DNA from: Monodelphis domestica
Taxonomy: Eukaryota > Chordata > Mammalia > Didelphimorphia > Didelphidae
Assembly (NCBI RefSeq): GCF_027887165.1
Contig: NC_077230.1
Span: 30,021,351-30,085,350, forward strand
Length of the DNA stretch: 64,000 nt
Direction of reading: 5' to 3'
Shown here: in pieces, positions 55,737 to 64,000 of the stretch
Position numbering within the stretch: the first letter of the stretch is position 1
Layout of the letters: each line of letters opens with the position of its first letter
Position numbers and translations under genes: made by a program
The notes under the pieces: model-generated
What the model saw: only the letters and a program-made list of their open reading frames with translations
Told to the model about the DNA's origin: nothing
Database searches by the model: none

Positions 55737-58655
55737 TCGTGATGGCGAACTTATGACAAATGTATCAGCACTGACATGTGTAGCCATTTTCGATGACACA
55801 TGGCCACATGAGGCTGCATACAGAGAATTATGGAGCCTTATCTCGAATAGGATGTTTCATCCTTGGCTCGTGAATGGCCAGATGCAGTAGCCAAGGATAA
55901 AACATTTGCTGTAGTATAGTGTAGACACTCTGTGCCGGAGGTCTGTCAACCAAAACAACAGAACTCAAGCACAGAACTTCTACTTCTGGGACTTCCAGTT
56001 AGGCTGATCTGATCGTTGACCTCACTTCCAGTCAGCTGAGCAGGGGGCAGCAGAATGCCACAGAGGATGCATCTCTGGGGGCCCTGTAATGGCAATCACA
56101 TAACCATAGCAACCATCATTCAATCTACTATTCTGGGGTGATGTTGATTTCTAATTGACCATCATTACTGAGATAAGTGGGGGGGGGCTGGCAGAGGCAA
56201 GGGTCTGTGCTATGGGTGTCATTTCCCACCATTAGAAATAGTGGCAGCCATCTTATTTTACATAAGGTACACCATCTTAAAGCATAGTGCAGACTCCATT
56301 TCACCACTATTACTGCTGTGTATCCTTATTAACCCTTATTTCTATTTATTAACCCTGCCCTTTCCTAAAAGACAATTGAATATGCCATCTTGTGGTCAGC
56401 TAGGCTACTTAACCCCTCATTACCTTCAGGGTTAACAGGCTATCTATAATTCTATCTTCTGTCATTGCCCCCCCCATGGAGAACCCCCAAAATAAAAAAA
56501 AAGTTAAATAAAAGAAGTGGTAGTAGCAGTAGCCAACCCTTTCAAGAGACATGGACTGAGATGTAAGGCATTATAGAAAAAAAATTGCAGATCATTTTGC
56601 CTTCCTTGTACTGAAATGGTAGTAAGCAGAATGTGGAATATAAATAGACATTTTGAAACTAATCATTCCCAGATCTTGAAAAAAAAGTGAGGACGAAAGG
56701 AAGGAATACATTTCCAAGCAGCTCCACCTTTATAAGAGTCAATCTAATTCCATCCTTAAATTTGTAAAAGGTTCTACACATTTAACATCTGCAAGTTTGA
56801 GCATTGCTCACTACATAGCTCAGCATGGAAAAGTACTCAGTGAGGGAGAATTTATTAAAGAAACTCTCCTAAGATGTGCACCAGTTCTATTTCACAATAT
56901 GCAGAATGAAGATGAAATTATTAAAAGAATATATGAGATACCAATCAGTAGAAATATTATAAAAGACCAAATAATGAGACTGAACACAAACGTACATCAT
57001 CAATTAAAGAGAGATAAGTAATTGTAAATATTTTTCGATCTCTCTTGATGAAACTACTGATGTCACATCACATGTTCAATAGGCCATTATTGGTCAATAT
57101 TCTGATGGTCTCATAATGAGAGAAGAGTTGATAAAGTTAGTGTCAGTGCCAACAAGTATACCAGGAAGCAAAATATATAAGGTTGTTATACAAACATTCT
57201 GTGACGTAAGCATTGATATCTCTAAAGTTGTGTCAGTGACAACAGATGGTGCACCAAACATGGTGGGGAAAAAAGTCAGATTTGTCAAATTGTTTATGGA
57301 AGCTATTGGACATCTGATTGTGCCTTTTCATTGTGTTAACCATTAGGAGGCTTCATGTGCCAAGGTAGGATTCACCAACTTAAACATCTTAATGTCAGTG
57401 GTTTAAAAAAATAGTTAATTTAATAGCTGCTCACAAGTGAGAATTTTCTGCACTTTTACTGGAGGTTGATGCCACCTATAGTGGACTGCTGATGAGGCAG
57501 AGTTCTTGAGCACTTTGTGGAGTGCTTTGAAGACATTAAGGCATTTAATGAGGATAAGGATTTGGGAAACTTTCCTCAGCTCAATGATGATAAGTGGGTC
57601 AACACCCTCATATTTTTTACAGATCTCTCTGTTTTGAACTTAAAGTTACAAGGTTTTGGCAAAAGTATTGATGCTATGTTTTAGATACATAAAAGCTTTT
57701 GAGAGGAAACTTAATATTTTCAAGCAAGATGTAGAAGCTAAAACTTATACGTATTTTCCTCAAGTAACAAAGTATTTTGAGAAGGCCAGTGCAACTGTAC
57801 AAAATGAAATGGAATCCTTGCATATAAAGTACCAGCATATTTTAGACTTGTTACTTGACCAGTTCAGTTATAGATTTAATCAATTTAGAAGCCTAGAACA
57901 GACCATGAAAATAATTAAGTATCCTGATGTAGAAGTCTACAGTAGTTTGAAATTAAATGGTTTCCAATGGATGCAAATTGATGATTTGTAGATGCAACTT
58001 GAAGAATTTCAAGACAATATCTGGGCTCAGGTCAAAGCTTGAGAATCTGTAAAGGTACTGCTTGGAGAATCAAGAGGGGTGCCACTATGAACAAGAAATT
58101 TGGAGTGACTGGAACCAATTAGCAGACACTTTAAGCACCCTGAAAAATATAGCAATAACTTTACTCACAATTTTTCCCTCTATGTACATTTGTGAGACCC
58201 TATTCTCAGCATTAATCAAAACCAGCAAAAGAAACAGATTGACAGATGAAGTTAGTAGTGCTTGTTTGGGCTTGAAGTGTACAAAATATCATCCTTCAAT
58301 TGAAGATTAAGCCAATGAAACTCAGCAACAAAGAAGTCACTAATAGACAGGTTAGTTAAAGAATTCCCCCTCCCTCTCACTTACCTTAGCTCATGGCACC
58401 CCACACAAGTTAAATAATATCAAGACCAACAAAAGAAACTGACTGATAGATGAACAAAGAAGTCACTAAGCAGGTAAATTAAATAATTAGTTTTTGATTT
58501 ATTAAATACAGTTATATGTTACAGTTATACATTTTTGTTATTTAGACTATAAATATCATAAAATTATGTTTTTCTTAAAGTGACACACCACCTGAGCTAT
58601 GCTCATTTTTTTGGTGAAATTTGGCACAGCAAGCTCAAAAGGTTGCCCATCACTG
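55737..58655 (+). mobile_element. Full-length hAT DNA transposon, broken
   Basis: 2.9 kb between an 8-bp target duplication. The left end TCGTGATGGCGAAC is an imperfect inverted repeat of the right end (complement CAGTGATGGGCAAC), the usual hAT CAGxGxTGGGCAA pattern. The transposase region is on the + strand (about 56640-58310) and encodes pieces of a hAT transposase, related in motif order to Charlie8/GTF2IRD2-type proteins. The segment 55990-56510 is non-coding and may contain another insertion. Several stops and frame changes make it inactive. Confidence 0.88.
56650..58310 (+). pseudogene. hAT transposase remnant
   Basis: Pieces in order: an N-terminal scrap 'NRHFETNHS'-like near 56645-56670, the end of a zinc-finger-like domain. 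Then 56797-57021 follows with SIAHYIAQHGKVLSEGEFIKE. Next is the first acidic block, reading SLDETTDVTSHVQ, at about 57040-57080, broken by a frame change before it and a TAG after it. The second acidic block VTTDGAPNMVGKK comes with FHCVNH (57116-57346). An insertion-domain and helical part follows at 57656-57991. Last is the C-terminal dimerisation region with YICETLFSALIKTSKRNRLTDE (58062-58310). hAT transposases cut and paste DNA between their inverted repeats. Open parts sum to well over 350 codons of an expected 550-700. The hAT C-terminal motif and the TTDGAP block make the family call firm; the subfamily is inferred. Confidence 0.88.
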
Positions 58656-58663
58656 AGTTAAGA
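58656..58663. repeat. hAT target site duplication, right copy
   Basis: AGTTAAGA, identical to 55729-55736. Confidence 0.88.
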
Positions 58664-58664
58664 C

Positions 58665-59100
58665 ATCATCCTGTGATGCCATTGGTACCCTTTGAAAATG
58701 AAGAATGAACAATAACACACGTGATATGCATATGTATAAATATGTATACATACCATATATGTATATTCATAATATCAAATATATGAACACATATCATATA
58801 TGCATATGCATGTGTATAATGTACATTTGTAGCTGATCTCTTGGATGAGGGTGAGTCTAGTTCCTAATTATTATGATTAATAAATTCCTGATATGGTTGC
58901 ATTATTCAGATTCAAACTATGTATTTCTAATTAAGTAGGAACCATTTATTGTATTTTAAAATTTATAATTTCAAATAATGAGAATTTGAATACATGGGAA
59001 CACTTCAAGAGATTCATTATCTGAAATAATTAGGATATCAAAATAAATGATTAGGATATATATACATATGTATAAATATTGCATCTTGTATCCCCTATAT
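58665..59100. other. AT-rich DNA with TATG-rich stretch
   Basis: Contains ATATGTATA-type low-complexity sequence at about 58720-58825. Nothing else recognised. Confidence 0.45.
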
Positions 59101-59104
59101 TTTA

Positions 59105-59345
59105 TACATAGTCAGGTAGGTGGAGGAGTAGATAAAAGATAAGACTTGGAATTAGGAAAACATAAATGATGCCTCAGATCATTTCTACTTGCATGACTCT
59201 AGATAAGTAATTTGACCTTTCTTGAAAATTCATTTTCTCATCTGTAAAATGAGCATAATAATTCCTCTCATGGAATTGTGAGGTTCAAATGAGGTGATAT
59301 ATAAAATGCTTTGCAATCCTTAAGTCACAATATAAATTTTAGTTA
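59105..59345 (+). mobile_element. MIR-like SINE, near full length
   Basis: Head 'gtaggtggaggagtagataaaagataagacttggaattaggaaaacataaat', middle 'gcatgactctagataagtaatttgacctttcttg' and tail 'tcatctgtaaaatgagcataataattcctctcatggaattgtgaggttcaaatgaggtgatatataaaatgctttgcaa' follow the MIR consensus order. Confidence 0.82.
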
Positions 59346-59349
59346 TATT

Positions 59350-60760
59350 AAGTAGTTAATAAAAATTTCTTGAATTGATCAACTACCCTTCCAAAGACTC
59401 ATGTCTTTCTATGCAGAAGCCTCTTAAAATATATTTTTACTAATGACTCTCTTTCCCCTCCCCTTTCTCACCTTACTTCATGCAGCATGTAATTACCACT
59501 ATTAAAAAATCTAGAATAAAAAGAGACCTGAATTAAAATAGTGAATAATTTTTTTTGAGTCAGTTGAAAGCCTATCTAGGATGAAACAGCTGTAATTTCT
59601 AAAGGTGTCTGGCTTGGGGCAGAAAAAGTGGTAGTGCGCATCTGCATTATTACATAGTCAGAAAATGAAGTACTATTAAGACATGTGCATAATGTATTCT
59701 AGTCTCCAGGAAGCAAAAATTTATATACTGGAAAACTACTAGCATTGCTTATGGGCAATAAAAGAGTTTCATAACAGTATATTCTTATAATAGTAAGCAT
59801 ATATTCAAACATCTTAAAGATATATTAGTGATTAATCTATAGTTATAATTTTCATTGGACCTTCTTGCCCAAATAAATATGGTAATTTATGGTTTGTGTT
59901 GTTTTCTATAAATGTGACATTCTAAATTTGTCTCCCAAGTAAAAGTAAAATTATCCTTCCATGACTTACATTTGTAATAATGAATTTTAGACTCAAGGTG
60001 AGTGAAGGTGACAGAGAAGAGTTCCAGTCTTGGAAACTACAACATATTTGGTAAGATCATACAATAAACAGTGACATATACTTTAAAACAGATTCAGTGA
60101 CATCCTTTAAGGAGAGAAATGGTCCAGACTATAAATGATTAATAATATTTATCTTTAAACTATCTCTATATGTTATATAAATCAAATTTAAAGCAATATA
60201 AACTAATTTTACTAAAAAATAATAATTAGGTAGAAATTTAAAAATTTGATGATTGTGAATTTCAAAGATGACTTAATTTGTTTAAATGTTTGTTTTTCAA
60301 TCCCTGACATTTATAGAACTCAGAAAACTTTAAGAAGTGGCATGCTGCCCAAAATTTTTATATTCATTCTTGACTGACATGATATGGGGAATTGAGCTGA
60401 TCAGATTTTGATTCATTTGAAGAAAAGGACATTAATCATCAATTTTTGTGGGCCTCCCTCTAGGGAAAATGGTTATATCTGCCAGTCACTTGCTTTATAT
60501 ATAGAGCAAGCATTGGAACATCTCACAGCATTAAAGGAAAGTACATATCAATGGCAAAGAATATACATTTCAAGGGAAATGGGTACACATACCACCTTCA
60601 ATATACACTCTGTATATGCTGCCCATTCCCCAGATACTAAAACATTTTACCAGTTAAATATCACAACATAATGAATTCGTTTCACTAGGATAGTAGCTAG
60701 GGGATAACACATAAACACACATACATCTATGTGTGTGCATTGTTTGTATATGTATGTGTG
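59350..60760. other. Unique AT-rich DNA
   Basis: No recognised element. The + frame at 60408-60671 is not recognisable as a protein family. Confidence 0.4.
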
Positions 60761-60764
60761 TATA

Positions 60765-61429
60765 TGTAATGGGTTGGCTCAGAGAGAAGAGAGGGGGTTT
60801 GAAGATTTTCCCCTTTCTGCCTTCCCTCCTTAGCTAAAGCTACTCTCCTCAATTCACTCTTTTCCCTCTTGTTCCCCCTCCACTACTCGAGATCAAAAAG
60901 GTCTCCCCTTGATCTGTTTGCTCACACTCAGCTTGGGGAACAGATAACTTTTAATGATAACTCAATCAGGTGATACAAAAGGAAATAACAGGCAGGGAAG
61001 AATGGGAAAAGGAAAGTGGGGAAAAGGAGTCCCTGTTTCCATCTAAACCCTTTTCCTCCCTCATCAAGTTTGGGGGGAACTAAGGCCTTGACAGCCTGAG
61101 CCCCCCAGAGTTAGTCAGGTTGACTCACCCCTGGGCAACAGGAGCTGAGGTAAAGTCTGTTCAGGTTTCTCCTCAGAAAGTCCCTTCAATTGGGAAGTGT
61201 TGGGGGGAAAGATTTCCAGTCACCAGCAGGAAAAATGGGTAACCCTCAGGAGAAAGTCTTTTTCTACCTTCTCTCTTTGATGTCTCCATATGGAGATACC
61301 CTAACTGCTCTCCAGCCAGAGTCTTCTCTCCTCAGGAAATTCACTCCTGGGGCCCCTCCCCCATCAAGGTGATCAATTTCATATACTTTTCAGACTGGCA
61401 CTTTTTCTTTAGTGCCAGCCTCTATCACA
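60765..61429. mobile_element. LTR-like block, probable solo LTR (fossil)
   Basis: A sharply bounded G/C-richer block of 665 bp with TG at its left (60765) and CA at its right end (61429), in AT-rich surroundings. Near the right end CTGGCACT-TTTTCTTT-AGTGCCAG forms a perfect 8-bp-stem hairpin. The flanks show only a weak 5-bp match (GTATA / GGATA). Composition and ends suit a retroviral solo LTR of unknown family and unclear orientation. The open frame at 61190-61372 is not recognisable. Confidence 0.45.
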
Positions 61430-61979
61430 GGATATATGTATCTTTATATAGCTTAATATTTCTCTCATAAATCACTTAAGTGTAGATCTCTATTTCTATG
61501 GAGGTCATATTGTACTAGAACTATAAGGTAGTATCTAATATTTTTAACATTGTAAAATGTTAATTTATTATTCCTATTCTAGGCATGTGTTAATGATAAA
61601 ATATCATTTAATTCAAGATTAATTTTTAAACATTGTTTTTGTTCATATCTCATATTAGGTGTTGAGGTTAAAAGTGTGGAGCCAGTTTGATGACATATGA
61701 CCCTTAACTTCATGGATTATATTAGCTAGTAGGAAGGGATGATACAAATAAATTTATTTATATTATCATCATCATCATAATAATAATAAGTGTATAACAC
61801 TGTCGTTGGTAGACAGTATTTAAGCAGAGGAGTGGTAGCACAACTCTTTGTGTAAATAAATATCCACCATTCATAATACTTCCTGAGCGTCAGGTCTTTA
61901 TCCCTTTGAGGTTTGTAGTCTCATTAAAATGACTTTTATTTAGTAGGCAGATAATAAATGTTTGCTGAATTAAATATTA

Positions 61980-62155
61980 TATAGCTCTTTGGGAAAAATA
62001 ACCTAACCTTACTGAACATGTTCCTTAATCTGTGAAAGGGAAATAGTATTTGTATTACACGCTTTACATTTGTTTGGTAAAGATTAAGTGATACAATGAA
62101 TGAGAAGTGGTCCAGAGTCATAAAACTCTTCTTATGACTGATTTGTTATTATTAC
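61980..62155 (+). mobile_element. MIR-like SINE fragment
   Basis: 'ccttaatctgtgaaagggaaatagtatttgtattacacgctttacatttgtttggtaaagattaagtgatacaatgaatgagaagtgg' resembles a MIR middle and tail. Confidence 0.5.
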
Positions 62156-62234
62156 TTCTTAAGGATAGGAATTGTGTTCCATATCTCTTATAAATGTCCC
62201 AACATATATATAAAGAGTGCTCACCATTTCTTGA

Positions 62235-62385
62235 AAAGGGGGAAAGTGTGGCATAATGGGAATGATTCTAGATGAAGAATCAGTAGATAGAGGTTATAGA
62301 TCTTGCCTTCCCATTACCTCCCTGGGTTTCTGATCATAAATCTATAAAATAAATGGAATGTAATTAATTCATCTCAAACATTCTG
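62235..62385 (+). mobile_element. MIR-like SINE fragment
   Basis: 'gtgtggcataatgggaatgattctagatgaagaatcagtagatagaggttatagatcttgccttcccattacctccctgggtttctgatcataaatctataaaataaatggaatg' follows MIR order from head to 'ctgtaaaatgg'. Confidence 0.55.
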
Positions 62386-62389
62386 TGGG

Positions 62390-63200
62390 CTACTGAAGTT
62401 GTCTCATCTCAGTTTGAGCAATGATCTGGATTTGATTAATTTAATTTGTAAAATTAAGCTTTTATCCTTTCATGCCTCTCCGTGGTTTTAGCTTATTTGG
62501 AATTATGCATATGATCTTTCAATTTTACTGTGTACCTTGTATACAGTCATCTCTCTTATATGATTTAAACCAAGTTTTCATTTCGAGGGTTCCCAATTTT
62601 TTCAAGATTAAATCTGTTATTATAGTAGTCCAGTAAAACTGGACTCCTTGACTTTAACTTTAAAAAATACAGTAATATTCCATTTGAAGTGTTTCTATTT
62701 TATATGTGTATTCAGGTAACCATTACACTAATACTTTCCATGTAACTGGTTTCTCCTCCTTGTCTAAAAATGCAAATTTTGACGGCATGGATAAAATATC
62801 TAGAGCAAGTTCCGTGACATTAGAAGAAGCTAATTAGGTTTATAATAAGCCAGCTAACTGAACTTGGGAGTCTTGCATATCTTTATTTCTGTGTACTTTT
62901 GCATTTTTTAAAATTGTTGTACTAAAGGAATTCTGCCTGTGAGATTTTCATTCTTTCTGTTATTTCTAGATTCATATAATATCTTGTAAATAAGTACAAA
63001 GTTGATTTAAGACATTGAACTCTTCAGCTGTTCAACTTGCAGGATGTCTCCAAAGTCTCAGGTTTTTAACATAACTTAAAACTTCATCAAGTCTTTAGGA
63101 ATACTTGTTATAGTTGCATACAAGTTTGTTTCTTTGTATATACATATATTTGTGTTTGACTTGAATATGCAAAGAGAGAAAATATTTTTCCTACCTGTCT
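62390..63200. other. Unique AT-rich DNA
   Basis: Nothing recognised. Confidence 0.4.
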
Positions 63201-63203
63201 ATT

Positions 63204-63330
63204 TGAGAAGCAGCATAGTGTAGTGATCAGAGAGAAAGCCCTGAAGCAGAGGAAGAAGAGTCCAAGTTGGATCTCTGCTACATACTGGCTGTGTGATGCA
63301 TGCCAAATCAGAAAATCTCAGAGCTTAATT
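63204..63330 (+). mobile_element. MIR-like SINE head
   Basis: 'gagaagcagcatagtgtagtgatcagagagaaagccctgaagcagaggaagaagagtccaagttggatctctgctacatactggctgtgtgatgcatgcc' is a typical MIR-type head. It is interrupted at its right by the small hAT-type element. Confidence 0.75.
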
Positions 63331-63333
63331 TAG

Positions 63334-63511
63334 AGATGTCAAATACAAGGCCTGCCTAACTCCAAAGGGTACAAAACCCAGATTACAATATAATTTAGAA
63401 ATGCTAAAAATACATAAAAATATAATGTAATGTAATATTCATTTGTGATTTTTTAAAGTCAATACATGGCCTGCAAAGATCTTTTCTATTTGAGTTTGGC
63501 AGTACTGCCTT
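63334..63511 (-). mobile_element. Small non-autonomous hAT-type element
   Basis: In complement it begins GGCAGTACTGCCAAACTCAAATAG and ends with TATTTGACATCTCTAA, parallel to the element at 11692-11884. It has the inner blocks 'catgtattgac' and 'aaaaatcacaaatgaatatta'. It seems to sit within the MIR head at 63204-63330. Confidence 0.65.
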
Positions 63512-63824
63512 AGGCAACTTGCTTAAGACAATAAATTTCAGGGAAAAAAATAAAAACAACAACCTGTATTGGCAGAAAGAGAAGTCCTCACCTGGGAGTT
63601 GTCTCTACTAATGAAATCACATATCCTGTCTCTATCCTGAATATGAACTTATAGTACCCAATAGTATTTTTTTTCAACTTAGGGAATGTTCATTCAATAA
63701 TGTTTGCTGACAGATTTCTACAACTGTATTATCTTGGAACAAATTCTGTGATAGGTATTGACTTCAATGCAGAACTCTATAAGACATCAGTAGTCTTCAT
63801 ACCTATGATACTAAAATTGTGGGG

Positions 63825-63905
63825 GTTTCATCAGTCAGCAGACATTTAGTAAGAGTGTATTATTTTCTAGACAGTGGACTTAGTAAATAGATATACATAA
63901 CAATG
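63825..63905 (+). repeat. SINE-like repeat head fragment
   Basis: 'catcagtcagcagacatttagtaagagtgtattattttctagacagtggacttagtaa' resembles 'caagcatttattaagcacctactatgtgccaggcactgtgctaag' of the interspersed family seen at 20.7 kb. Confidence 0.45.
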
Positions 63906-64000
63906 TGATAGCTTAGGCAATGGAAAAAATTGTAGTATCCAAGACAGTAACAGGAAAATTAGGAAGACAGGAGAGCTTGATTGAAGAGATTATGGGTTCC

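Noticed and set aside
57094-57288. Minus-strand frame in the hAT region
   Set aside because: Antisense shadow of the transposase block containing VTTDGAPNM.

Overview
The window looks like vertebrate, mammalian and specifically marsupial nuclear DNA, most likely from a didelphid opossum such as Monodelphis. The evidence is a very AT-rich background, dense L1 elements whose 3' ends and 5' starts are of marsupial type, tRNA-derived SINEs of the opossum SINE1 type, RTE-clade LINE remnants, MIR-like SINEs, hAT elements, a gammaretrovirus-like endogenous provirus and long GA microsatellites. No complete host gene, rRNA, tRNA gene or CRISPR array is visible. The species call is an inference from repeat style; no database search was possible.

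Layout. 1-12 kb: intergenic AT-rich DNA with L1 3' ends, a (GGAA)n block, an old RTE LINE interrupted by a SINE, a SINE1 copy and a small hAT-type element. 12.4-14 kb: a GA/CT/GA mirror-like microsatellite followed by the only CpG-rich stretch of the window, with paired CCAAT boxes and a short open frame with a strong start context and a splice-donor-like end. This is the best candidate for a host promoter and first exon. 14-21.6 kb: mostly unique AT-rich DNA, a perfect 74-bp tandem duplication and three copies of a SINE-like repeat. 21.65-25.48 kb: the 5' part of an L1 on the + strand with a fully open ORF1 and an intact endonuclease domain, cut off in the reverse transcriptase. 25.5-30.1 kb: unique DNA and a second RTE remnant. 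30.13-37.85 kb: a provirus on the minus strand with paired LTRs and a 4-bp target duplication, which splits a MIR. 38-41.6 kb: old L1 pieces and two SINE1 copies. 42.5-45.5 kb: microsatellite, LTR-like and MIR remnants. 45.53-52.61 kb: a full-length but decayed L1 on the minus strand inserted into an older L1. 55.74-58.66 kb: a hAT DNA transposon with terminal inverted repeats and an 8-bp target duplication, coding region broken. 59-64 kb: MIRs, an LTR-like block and another small hAT-type copy.

What works together. Within each LINE, ORF1 (RNA-binding chaperone) and ORF2 (endonuclease plus reverse transcriptase) form one retrotransposition unit, and SINE1 copies probably borrow such a machinery. 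None of the elements here looks fully competent. Nested insertions give a relative order: the provirus is younger than its host MIR, the 45.5-52.6 kb L1 is younger than the L1 it entered, and the SINE at 6.7 kb is younger than the RTE copy around it. I found no clearly new biological system. The most useful leads are the candidate promoter and exon near 13.4 kb, the 5' and 3' anatomy of the two long L1s, and the boundary-complete hAT element.
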